NCBI GenBank assembly: GCA_022710245.1
Contig: JAKLHH010000500.1
Location: 1-6,110 of the forward strand
Reading direction: 5' to 3'
DNA: 6,110 bases
Source of the DNA: Myxococcota bacterium
GTDB lineage: Bacteria > Myxococcota > Polyangia > GCA-2747355 > JAKLHH01
Numbering within the stretch: the stretch's first letter is position 1; each line of letters starts with the position of its first letter. The position numbers and the translations under genes are program-made. Positions 1 to 5,689 of this stretch are shown here, one piece after another. The notes beneath the pieces are model-generated. The model saw nothing but the letters and a program-made list of their open reading frames with translations, searched no databases and had not been told where the DNA came from.

Positions 1-2087
1 ATCTGGCTCGCGCGCGCGGCGGCGTCGGGCTCCGAGCGAAAGGTGACCGAGCGCAGCCTCGGGGCGCCACCCCAGTAGTCGGCGTTGGCAGCGAGGGTGA
101 CCGCGCCGACCTGACGGTTCCAGCTGACGACCTTGTAGGGACCGGTGCCGAGCGGGAACGACGTCGCCCGGCTCGCGTCCTCGGGACGCTCCGCGACGAA
201 GGGCGACCTCCCTGGCGCGGTGACCAGCGTGGTGTGAGTGCAGAGACGCACGATCAGCGAGGCGCTCGGCTGGGCCAGCCGGATCGCCACCGTCATCGGC
301 CCGGGCGTCGTGATCTCCTGGACGTCCCAGAGCAGGCTCCTGCCCCAGCGAGGCTGGAGCGAGCGGCGCAGTGACCGGGCGACCGCCGCCGCCGTCAGCG
401 GCGCGCCGTCGTGGAACCGCACGCCACGCCGCAGCTCGAAGGAGTAGGTCGCACCCTCCTGTCGCCACGAGGTGGCGAGGGCAGGCTCCACCACGCCCCG
501 GGCCGCGTCATAGCGGACCAGCCCCTCGTGGGTCTGGGTGATGACGTTGGCCTCCTCGTGCGTGTGGGCGAGCGCCGGATCGAGGGTGCCGATCGGCTGG
601 ATGACGAGCACGAGCAGATCGCCGCCCGCAGCAGGTGTCCCCGCCCTCGGGTCGCGGGTCGCATGGTCGGCCGCGCGCCGCCGGCTGTCCCGCACCAGCT
701 TGATGACCAGCCCGCCGAGGAGCAGCGCCGCCGCGATGGCTCCGACCCAGCCGAGCAGACGCGCCCGGCTCGCTCGCCGCGGCGGGCGTGTCGCCCTGAT
801 CGCTGGCAGCGGCGCGGGCTCGGGGGACCGCTCGAGCGCGGGGAGCGACGCGGGCTCGGTGGCGCCCTCGAGCGCGAGGAGCGGCGCGGAGGCCGCGATC
901 GGATGGGTGGCGCCATCCAGCGTCGGGGGCGCGGGGGCCGCGATCGGCTGGGGCGCGCCGTCCGGCGCTGCGGCTCGCCCCTGCGCGCCGGGAGGCGCCC
1001 CGGCGGGTCGAGGCGGCCGGGCCGAGCCGGGAGGCGGGCCGGGCGGAGGCGGCCGGGCCGCGCTCGCCGCGGCCTGCTCGATCAGCGGCTGTCTCTCGGT
1101 CGCCTCGGGGAGGAGCTCGGCGAGCGGCCGCTGCGGGACCGGGGGCTGCGTGCGGTCCGGGTCCTCGTGAGCCCAGAGGCTGCGGTTGTCCTCGGGCGGC
1201 GTCGAGAGCTCCACCCCCTCACGCCGGAGCGCGCGCTCGAACTCCTCCCAGAAGACCCGCATCGAGCTGAACCGCTCGTCCTGGCTCTTCCTCATCCCCT
1301 TGCTGATCACCGCGGCGATCGACTCCGGGACGGCGGCGTTGAGCCCGCGCAGCGGCGGCGGCTCGTGGCGGGCGATCTTCGCGAGCACGCCCTGAGGCGA
1401 CTCGGCGCGGAAGGGCGTGTGGCCGGAGAGCATCACGAAGAGGATGGTGGCCATCGCGTAGACGTCGCTGCGCGGGTCCATCGCGGCGGTCCTCTGCTCC
1501 GCCTGCTCCGGCGTCATGTAGCTGGGCGTGCCAGGCAAGCCGGCGCGCATGGTGGTCAGGCCCCGCCAGCCGAGCACCTTGGAGATCCCGAAGTCGACGA
1601 TCTTGACGAAGTCGTCCCGCGCGCCGCGCCGGCAGAGGAAGATGTTATGCGGCTTGAGATCGCGGTGGATGATGCCCTTCTGGTGCGCGGCCTCGAGCGC
1701 CGACGCGGCCTGCCGGAAGATGCACGCGGTCTGGTCGAGCGGCAGGCGGGAGACCCGCTCCAGCCGGCGGGCGAGATCCTCGCCGTCGAGGAGCTCCATG
1801 ACGAGGTAGGGGACGCCGTCGTCGGTCTGGTTGAAGTCGATCACCTCGAGGATGTGCGGGTGACCGAGCGCGCTGGTGATCAACGCCTCGCGCTTGAAGC
1901 GGGCCAGCTCGTCGGGGCCGACGCCCTCGCCCGTCAGCATCTTGATGGCGAAGCGGCGAACGAGGCGGAGGTGGGAGGCCTCGTAGACGGCCCCCATGCC
2001 GCCCTGGCCGATCAGTCGCTCGATCCGGTAGGTGCCGTGAAGCACCTGCCCCTCGGCGCTCGTCTCCTGGCCCGCCGGTCTGGTCAT
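1..2087 (-). CDS. Membrane Ser/Thr protein kinase fused to a family 5 solute-binding domain (C-terminus off window)
   Basis: The frame is open from the ATG at 2087-2085 to base 1 (695 codons seen), so the C-terminus is missing. Residues about 20-288 form a Hanks-type kinase: Gly-rich loop IGQGGMGAVYE (26-36), catalytic Lys49, Glu67, HRDLKPHN (141-148), DFG (165-167) and activation-segment end GTPSYMTPEQ (186-195). All catalytic residues are present, so it should be active in the cytoplasm. Residues about 335-440 are a Pro/Ala-rich linker, followed by one membrane helix (444-465) next to an Arg-rich stretch. From about 488 the protein matches SBP_bac_5 (peptide/nickel-type binding proteins): GGDLLVLV start, LDPALA, HEGLVRYD, EPALATSW (534-541), VRFHDGAPLT (556-565) and LGTGPYKVV (646-654). 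The solute-binding half should lie outside the membrane as a ligand sensor. The start is supported by AGGA just upstream (2091-2094) and the usual short N-terminus. Ligand and phosphorylation targets are unknown. Confidence 0.93.
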   Translation of the reverse strand, partial: MTRPAGQETSAEGQVLHGTYRIERLIGQGGMGAVYEASHLRLVRRFAIKMLTGEGVGPDELARFKREALITSALGHPHILEVIDFNQTDDGVPYLVMELLDGEDLARRLERVSRLPLDQTACIFRQAASALEAAHQKGIIHRDLKPHNIFLCRRGARDDFVKIVDFGISKVLGWRGLTTMRAGLPGTPSYMTPEQAEQRTAAMDPRSDVYAMATILFVMLSGHTPFRAESPQGVLAKIARHEPPPLRGLNAAVPESIAAVISKGMRKSQDERFSSMRVFWEEFERALRREGVELSTPPEDNRSLWAHEDPDRTQPPVPQRPLAELLPEATERQPLIEQAAASAARPPPPGPPPGSARPPRPAGAPPGAQGRAAAPDGAPQPIAAPAPPTLDGATHPIAASAPLLALEGATEPASLPALERSPEPAPLPAIRATRPPRRASRARLLGWVGAIAAALLLGGLVIKLVRDSRRRAADHATRDPRAGTPAAGGDLLVLVIQPIGTLDPALAHTHEEANVITQTHEGLVRYDAARGVVEPALATSWRQEGATYSFELRRGVRFHDGAPLTAAAVARSLRRSLQPRWGRSLLWDVQEITTPGPMTVAIRLAQPSASLIVRLCTHTTLVTAPGRSPFVAERPEDASRATSFPLGTGPYKVVSWNRQVGAVTLAANADYWGGAPRLRSVTFRSEPDAAARASQ
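798..962 (-). repeat. Degenerate 15-16 residue repeats in the kinase juxtamembrane linker
   Basis: Residues 376-430 of the kinase contain three degenerate units that start at Gly377, Gly392 and Gly408. The first two are very similar (GAPQPIAAPAPP and GATHPIAASAPL); the third is more diverged (GATEPASLPAL). At DNA level the first two units repeat with a 45-bp period: GGCCGCGATCGG occurs at 891-902 and again at 936-947. This is the Pro/Ala-rich spacer between the kinase and the membrane helix. It looks like slippage or unequal-crossover expansion in a disordered linker, and its unit number may vary between strains. Confidence 0.6.
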
Positions 2088-2094
2088 CGGTCCT

Positions 2095-2119
2095 GTCGCG
2101 TCTCGTCTCGTCTCGTCGG
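2095..2119. repeat. Five-base tandem repeat in the kinase 5' leader
   Basis: On the plus strand three perfect copies of GTCTC (2100-2114) are flanked by one imperfect copy on each side (GTCGC and GTCGG). In the kinase mRNA these read as GAGAC repeats a few bases upstream of the AGGA that precedes the ATG. The array is short and could be chance. A pentamer array next to a ribosome binding site could in principle alter spacing by slippage. Confidence 0.4.
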
Positions 2120-2261
2120 ATCCCAGCGTGTTCGCGCGATGGTAGCACAGCCACACACACAACGCAGGGAACGGCGAGAGCAGAGCGCGACCACTGCCGA
2201 GGTTCACCCCAGTGCGATGCCCCTCGAGGTGCTGGCTGGGGCGAGGACCGGTCGAGGAGCC

Positions 2262-3059
2262 CTACCGGAGCGCGTAGTCGAACTTGAAGCCCGGATGAGT
2301 GATGGTGCGGTAGTCGCCGGGCGGGGTGTAGACCACGATCAGCGCCGGATCCGCGCCCGCTGCCTTCTTCCACAGCGGGCCCGCCGCGGACTCGCTGCGA
2401 CGGAAGGCGTCGAGCTTGCCCGCGTAGGGCTGAGCGCCCGGCGAGCGAGCGTCGGCCGCCTGCAGATGCTCGCGCACGATCTTGGAGACGAAGCTGGCGC
2501 AGCCCATGCCGACCGAGCACTTCTCGGCGACTAGGCCGCGGGCCCGCGCGAGCGCGTCCTCGATGGCGGCCGGATCGCTGGCGAAGACCGCCTCGTAGTA
2601 GCGGCCGTGCATGCCGTCGGCCGGCACCAGCCGCGCGCGCGTGCCGGTCGAGGGGAACGGCGCCGCGCCGGCGGGCACCGCGTCGGTGACGAGGTCGCCG
2701 AGGCGGAGCTTGCTGTGGCCCCAGGTCTTCGAGGGGTAGACGCCGATGCCGACCGTGCTCGAGAGCGCCTTGCGCAGCGCTTGATGTTCGGGCGAGCCCC
2801 ACACCACCTGGACGATGCGGCGCGCGGGCACCGTCACGCTGCGGCCGAGCGCGCGGCTCAGGTCGTCGCTCAGGCGCTTCGCGACCTCGGGGTGCGCAGT
2901 GCGGAGCTGTCGCTCGCGCTGCAGCCCGCGGACCTCACGGCGCACCGTGATCGTCGCCCGGGCTGACTCCGGCAGCCGCGCCCAGCGGGCGGCCGGGTCG
3001 GCGAGGGCCGGTGTCGCGAGGAGCCACGCGAGGAGGACGATGGTCCAGAGGTGCCGCAT
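2262..3059 (-). CDS. Exported protein, putative circularly permuted papain-like (NlpC/P60 or LRAT-like) enzyme
   Basis: This is a 265-residue protein. I chose the ATG at 3059-3057 because a clear signal peptide follows at once: MRH, a hydrophobic core at residues 4-17, and a likely cut after ATPALA at residue 20. GAGGG lies just upstream, although its spacing of about 3 nt is short. A longer in-frame start at 3152 would put 31 unrelated residues before the signal sequence. I do not recognise the family by name. The pattern fits a permuted papain-like fold: a His motif, WGHSKLRLGDLVTDA (113-127), a helix at about 164-179, then a Cys loop, GCASFVSKIVREHL (186-199, Cys187). This is the His-then-Cys order of LRAT and YiiX-like proteins, whose Cys motif resembles NCxxFV. 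A second Cys181 could pair with Cys187 in a disulphide instead. The protein probably acts in the periplasm or at the surface. The transporter gene lies 98 nt upstream on the same strand. The enzyme assignment is inference; the signal peptide and frame are solid. Confidence 0.85.
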   Translation of the reverse strand: MRHLWTIVLLAWLLATPALADPAARWARLPESARATITVRREVRGLQRERQLRTAHPEVAKRLSDDLSRALGRSVTVPARRIVQVVWGSPEHQALRKALSSTVGIGVYPSKTWGHSKLRLGDLVTDAVPAGAAPFPSTGTRARLVPADGMHGRYYEAVFASDPAAIEDALARARGLVAEKCSVGMGCASFVSKIVREHLQAADARSPGAQPYAGKLDAFRRSESAAGPLWKKAAGADPALIVVYTPPGDYRTITHPGFKFDYALR

Positions 3060-3157
3060 CTGCCCTCGGACGTTGCAGTGGGCGTGCCAGATCCCCCGGG
3101 CGCAACCCCGTTGATCTCCTGGAAGCGGGCGTGGTGTGGCCAGGCGGAGCAACTACT

Positions 3158-4084
3158 CTAGCCACCCTCCGGGTGCTCATGGGTGTGGGCATCTGCCACG
3201 GGGGCCTCGGAGCCGTGGTCGTGGCCCGGGTGGGAGTGGTCGTGTCCGTGCGCGTGGCCATGCCCGTGATCGTGGTGGCGGCGACCGCGGCCGCGCCAGG
3301 CGGTGACCCGGGCGACCCAGGCGTGGGGCCCGAAGCGCAGGAAGAGGAAGATCAGGAGCACCGGCGCACCGGCGAGGGTGAGCCCGAGCGGCGCGCTCTC
3401 GTCGTGGTGGGTGGTGAGGAGGAAGACGAGGATGCCGGCGGCGATCAGCGCGCCGAGCATGCGCGGGAGCGGACGCGCCTCGCCGTCCAGGCCGTGGGTG
3501 CGGTGGACGACGACGTGGACCAGCGAGCCACCGACGAACGCCTGCAGCACGGCGAGCCAGCCCTCGGCGTGATCGAGCGGGAGCACGCCGGCGGCGAAGA
3601 AGCCCAGCGCGGTGGCGGCGGCCATGAAGCCGAGCGTCCCGCCGGCGACGCGCACGCCGTAGGGACCGACGAGGAGCCACCACACCGTGAGCCCGACCGG
3701 CACCTGGTGGATGATCACCGCGAGCGCGAGGAGCGAGGTCTCGCCGTGTCCCTCGTGCGGGGCGGCGAGCGCCATGCCGTCGAGGACCGAGTGCACGCCG
3801 AGGCCGAGCATGGCCACCGCGAGGAAGAGCCGGTGGACCTTCTCGGCCGCGCGGTGGAGCGACTCCTCGGCCAGCACCGGTCCGAGGACGCCGATCGCGG
3901 CCGCGAGGGCCGCGACCCAGCCGCCGCGGTGGATGCTGTGCGGGATGATCTGCAGGAGCACGAGGCCGCTGATGGCGACGAAGGTGAAGCTGTCGAGGAG
4001 CGCCAGCGCCGCGCGGCGGGTGAGGACCAGCCGGTAGACCAACGGTCCGAGCGCGAGGGCGGCGAGGCTGAGGGCGAGGATCAC
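3158..4084 (-). CDS. ZIP-like (GufA-type) membrane metal transporter with His-rich C-terminal tail
   Basis: This is a 308-residue integral membrane protein with about nine hydrophobic segments (roughly 2-20, 31-49, 55-74, 85-108, 117-140, 144-169, 175-195, 206-224 and 232-252). Two segments resemble the metal-binding helices TM4 and TM5 of ZIP transporters, where GufA-type members read HNxPEG. Here they read HSVLDGMALA (98-107) and HQVPVGLTVW (126-135). Both His are kept, but the acidic residue is Asp102 in the first and is replaced by Val130 in the second. A ninth segment and a tail with 14 His among residues 270-304 follow the ZIP-like core; the tail alternates His with Gly, Asp and Ala and could bind zinc or another divalent metal. 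The GTG start at 4084-4082 is set by GGAG five bases upstream and by TM1 beginning at residue 2; the first in-frame ATG lies inside TM4. Substrate and direction are unproven. A non-transporting ZIP relative is the main alternative. Confidence 0.85.
   Translation of the reverse strand: MILALSLAALALGPLVYRLVLTRRAALALLDSFTFVAISGLVLLQIIPHSIHRGGWVAALAAAIGVLGPVLAEESLHRAAEKVHRLFLAVAMLGLGVHSVLDGMALAAPHEGHGETSLLALAVIIHQVPVGLTVWWLLVGPYGVRVAGGTLGFMAAATALGFFAAGVLPLDHAEGWLAVLQAFVGGSLVHVVVHRTHGLDGEARPLPRMLGALIAAGILVFLLTTHHDESAPLGLTLAGAPVLLIFLFLRFGPHAWVARVTAWRGRGRRHHDHGHGHAHGHDHSHPGHDHGSEAPVADAHTHEHPEGG
3188..3277 (-). repeat. His-codon-rich low-complexity tail of the ZIP-like protein
   Basis: The coding strand alternates CAC or CAT with GGC, GAC and GCG codons, giving residues such as HHDHGHGHAHGHDHSHPG (270-287), then HDHG, and a further HTHEH (300-304) near the end. 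It is a metal-binding type of low-complexity segment, not a DNA repeat array: the codons are mixed and there is no fixed unit. In many ZIP proteins the His-rich stretch is in the loop between TM3 and TM4; here it is at the extreme C-terminus. Confidence 0.75.
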
Positions 4085-4089
4085 GACGG

Positions 4090-4093
4090 CTCC
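4090..4093 (-). promoter_or_regulatory. Ribosome binding site that decides the GTG start of the ZIP-like gene
   Basis: On the minus strand TGGTGGAG is followed by five bases and then GTG (4084-4082). No ATG exists in this frame until residue 91 of the protein, so this site is what supports the GTG start. Confidence 0.65.
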
Positions 4094-4119
4094 ACCAGGG
4101 CCTGCTGCGAGGTCGGCGC

Positions 4120-4148
4120 AGGATACAGTCAGCCGGGGGGGTGTGCAA
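4120..4148 (-). promoter_or_regulatory. Candidate sigma-70-type promoter of the ZIP-like gene
   Basis: Read on the minus strand, TTGCAC (4148-4143) and TATCCT (4125-4120) are separated by exactly 17 bases, including a run of seven C. The -10 element matches the consensus at four of six positions and the -35 element at its TTG. The predicted start near 4113 gives a leader of about 28 nt ahead of the GTG start and contains the GGAG site. It is one of the few AT-richer spots in the region, but the match is moderate. Confidence 0.4.
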
Positions 4149-4174
4149 CCAGGCGGCGTGCTCAACGTGCTCAG

Positions 4175-4199
4175 GGCGGGGGGGCTGATCAACCCCGCC
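4175..4199. repeat. Inverted repeat, 7-bp stem, upstream of the ZIP-like promoter
   Basis: GGCGGGG (4175-4181) is exactly complementary to CCCCGCC (4193-4199) across an 11-base loop that itself contains TGATCA. It lies about 27 bases upstream of the candidate -35 element of the leftward gene. No T-run follows on either strand, so it is not an ordinary terminator. It could be an operator or chance in GC-rich DNA. Confidence 0.35.
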
Positions 4200-4348
4200 G
4201 CGCGGGTCGGCGACCACGTGGGCCGTGAGCAGATCCGGAGCGGCGCCACCCTCTGCTTCGTGGGGGACGCACCGCTGTCGCCGGACCCGGAGCTCGCTCG
4301 CCTGCAAGCGGCGGCGTGGGAGGCGGCTGGAGACAGGAGGCCATAGCG

Positions 4349-4362
4349 CCGATCGCGATCGG
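4349..4362. promoter_or_regulatory. Perfect 14-bp palindrome, possible enhancer-binding site
   Basis: CCGATCGCGATCGG is its own reverse complement. Its centre is about 87 bases upstream of the start site predicted from the sigma-54 promoter, within the range where bacterial enhancer-binding proteins usually bind. Palindromes of this composition also occur by chance in GC-rich genomes, so the role is a guess from position. Confidence 0.35.
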
Positions 4363-4415
4363 GGACTCGCCCCTCACCCGCACCCACAGTACCTCCCGAA
4401 ATGTCACAGCGCGCC

Positions 4416-4433
4416 TTGGCACTGGCCGTGCTT
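4416..4433 (+). promoter_or_regulatory. Sigma-54 (RpoN) promoter of the lipoprotein operon
   Basis: The sequence TTGGCAC-TGGCC-GTGCTT has the invariant GG (4418-4419) and GC (4430-4431) exactly ten bases apart, as sigma-54 promoters require. Against the consensus TGGCACG-N4-TTGCW only two positions differ. The predicted start is near 4443, giving a leader of about 20 nt that holds a good ribosome binding site before the ATG at 4463. If real, transcription needs an ATP-hydrolysing enhancer-binding activator, which is not encoded in this window. Confidence 0.7.
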
Positions 4434-4450
4434 GTGCGAGAGTTGATCCC

Positions 4451-4456
4451 GAGGAG
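4451..4456 (+). promoter_or_regulatory. Strong ribosome binding site of the Gly-rich lipoprotein gene
   Basis: GAGGAG is followed by six bases and then ATG at 4463. It fixes the start over upstream in-frame candidates such as 4316, which would also place the lipoprotein signal 49 residues into the protein. Confidence 0.8.
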
Positions 4457-4462
4457 AAGACC

Positions 4463-5689
4463 ATGCGAAAGCTCCAGGTGGCGCTGGCGACCCTCACCTC
4501 GCTGCTGCTGGGCTGCGCCGGCGAGACGGGCGATCTGGCCGACCCCACCGGCCACCGGCCGGCCATGCTGGACGGAGGATCGTCTCCGATCAACACCGGG
4601 CTGACGCCCTGCACCGACGCGGCCACCTGCTGCGCCTCCTCCCTCCTCGAGTGTCTGGTGGACCTGGAGAAGCAGTCGCTCTGCAAGTGCTACCGGCTCT
4701 GGACCTGCGATCAGGCGCTGAAGGGCTGCTCGCAGGACCTGCCGGTCCCGCAGAAAGGGAGCGGCTGGAAGTGCACCTGGGCCGCCGAGAAGTACACCTG
4801 CACCGGCACCTCGTCGGGAGCGCCGGGCGCCGGCGCGTGGAAGTGCGTCAGCACCGGCGTCGACCAGTGGACCTGCGAGCGGCCCACCCCCAACCCCACC
4901 AACGTCCCCGAGGGCGTGGCCGAGTGGAGCTGCGTCGTCGAGGGCAGCCAGCTGCGCTGCACCAAGCACGAGGTGACCCCGGTCCCGCCCGGCACCCCCG
5001 GCGAGTGCAAGGCGGGCTCGCAGACGTTCACGACGCCGGGCCCGGTGAGCTTCACGGTGCCGAGCCACGCGACCCTCACCGTCGAGGTCTGGGGAGGAGG
5101 CGGCGGCGGACAGGCCTACGGCGAGAGCAACAAGGCCACGGCTGGCGGTGACTCGAGCTTCGACGGCGCCCTCGTCGCGGGAGGTGGCGCCGCTGCCACG
5201 GGCGCCGGTGGGGCCGGCGGCAAGGCCACCGGCGGGACCGCGAACACGCCGGGCGGCAACGGCGGCGCTGGGTGCCAGAGCGGCTTCCCCGTCCTCTGCG
5301 GCTCCGCGGCGGGCGGCGCGGCGCCGAAGGGTGGTGCCGGTGGCCCGGGACCGGCCTCGGTCGACGCCTGCGGCGGTGGCGACGGCCAGAACGGCCAGGC
5401 ACCCGGCGGCGGCGGGGCGGGGACCTGGACCTGTCAGGGCACCTGGTGGACGGGGACCGGCTGGGGCCAGGGCGGCGGCGGCGGCGGCGCCGGCGCCTAC
5501 GCGTCGAAGACCTTCGCCAAGGGCGAGCTCGCGCCGGGCGGCGCGGTGCCGCTCGTCGTCGGCGCTGGCGGGCTGGGCTCGAAGGGCGCCATGACCGCAG
5601 GCTTCCCCGGCGCTGGACGCAACCCCGGCAGCTACACCGGCGGCGACGGCGGCGCGGGCCAGGTGAAGATCAGCTGGACCTGCCCCTGA
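4463..5689 (+). CDS. Secreted lipoprotein: Cys-rich module, three Trp/Cys mini-repeats, C-terminal glycine-rich domain
   Basis: This is a 408-residue protein. The ATG has GAGGAG six bases upstream and is followed by a lipoprotein signal, MRKLQVALATLTSLLLGC, with Cys18 as the likely lipidated residue. The mature part has three modules. Residues 50-89 hold eight Cys (50, 56, 57, 64, 74, 76, 82, 89), suited to a disulphide-bonded knot. Residues 99-169 hold three Trp/Cys mini-repeats. Residues about 186-408 resemble the glycine-rich domain of phage tail-fibre-like and surface proteins: it starts QTFTTPGPVSFTVP...LTVEVWGGGGGG, has GALVAGGGAAATGAGG, and closes with GGDGGAGQVKISW. The Gly-rich part has five extra Cys and a Trp-rich insert (TWTCQGTWWTGTGW, 321-334). 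The protein is probably a surface-anchored structural or adhesive protein. It is transcribed from a sigma-54-type promoter and coupled to the esterase-like gene downstream. I do not know a named homologue; the function is inferred from architecture. Confidence 0.88.
   Translation: MRKLQVALATLTSLLLGCAGETGDLADPTGHRPAMLDGGSSPINTGLTPCTDAATCCASSLLECLVDLEKQSLCKCYRLWTCDQALKGCSQDLPVPQKGSGWKCTWAAEKYTCTGTSSGAPGAGAWKCVSTGVDQWTCERPTPNPTNVPEGVAEWSCVVEGSQLRCTKHEVTPVPPGTPGECKAGSQTFTTPGPVSFTVPSHATLTVEVWGGGGGGQAYGESNKATAGGDSSFDGALVAGGGAAATGAGGAGGKATGGTANTPGGNGGAGCQSGFPVLCGSAAGGAAPKGGAGGPGPASVDACGGGDGQNGQAPGGGGAGTWTCQGTWWTGTGWGQGGGGGGAGAYASKTFAKGELAPGGAVPLVVGAGGLGSKGAMTAGFPGAGRNPGSYTGGDGGAGQVKISWTCP
4757..4969 (+). 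repeat. Three Trp/Cys mini-repeats in the Gly-rich lipoprotein
   Basis: Residues 99-169 contain three units: GSGWKCTWAAEKYTCTG, GAGAWKCVSTGVDQWTCER and GVAEWSCVVEGSQLRCTK. Each has the form W-[KS]-C, 8-9 residues, then a second C preceded by Y-T, W-T or L-R. Unit starts (W102, W126, W155) are 24 and 29 residues apart because Pro/Ser/Thr-rich linkers differ in length. The two Cys of each unit (104/113, 128/138, 157/166) would suit a disulphide-closed beta hairpin. The repeat is clear at protein level and weak at DNA level, so it is an old duplication. Confidence 0.7.

Larger units (their letters stand above)
4085..4462. other. Divergent intergenic region between the ZIP-like gene and the lipoprotein operon
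   Basis: This stretch of 378 bases has no gene I can support. It holds, from left to right, the ribosome binding site and candidate promoter of the leftward gene, an 8-bp direct repeat CGTGCTCA (4157-4164 and 4166-4173), an inverted repeat (4175-4199), a perfect palindrome (4349-4362) and the rightward sigma-54 promoter (4416-4433). A 67-codon frame at 4143-4346 has codon use similar to real genes of the window but no good ribosome binding site and no recognisable motif, so I do not call it. Confidence 0.7.

Noticed and set aside
2136..2165. TACCAT and the CA-repeat upstream of the kinase considered as a sigma-70 promoter
   Set aside because: The -10-like TACCAT has no acceptable -35 hexamer at 16-18 bases, so a promoter is likely somewhere in this gap but not placed.
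2210..2262. Possible terminator after the exported protein gene (CCTCGAGG and nearby GC-rich half-sites)
   Set aside because: The stems are short, overlap poorly and have no T-run on the transcribed strand, so they cannot be told from chance in GC-rich DNA.
411..2534. Long plus-strand open frame (707 codons) across the kinase and the exported protein gene
   Set aside because: It is antisense to clear kinase and solute-binding domain motifs, is rich in Arg, Gly, Ala and Glu with no domain pattern, and is the usual mirror frame of GC-rich genes.
1645..2802. Minus-strand open frame overlapping the kinase start and the exported protein
   Set aside because: It is a shifted frame of both real genes, with Arg/Pro-rich composition and no motif of its own.
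3188..3277. Repetitive-looking DNA near the end of the ZIP-like gene considered as a CRISPR or tandem array
   Set aside because: There is no constant repeat unit or spacer; the pattern comes from His codons in a metal-binding tail.
3011..4228. Plus-strand open frame (405 codons) across the ZIP-like gene
   Set aside because: Its charged Glu/Arg/His composition is the antisense image of a hydrophobic membrane protein; the opposite strand shows real ZIP-like helices.
4189..4686. Minus-strand open frame opposite the sigma-54 promoter and lipoprotein start
   Set aside because: No ribosome binding site or domain; it is antisense to a well supported signal peptide region.
5148..5594. Plus-strand frame inside the Gly-rich lipoprotein gene
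   Set aside because: It is a shifted frame of GGC-rich codons giving Ala/Arg/Pro low complexity; the Gly-rich frame has the conserved beginning and end of its domain.
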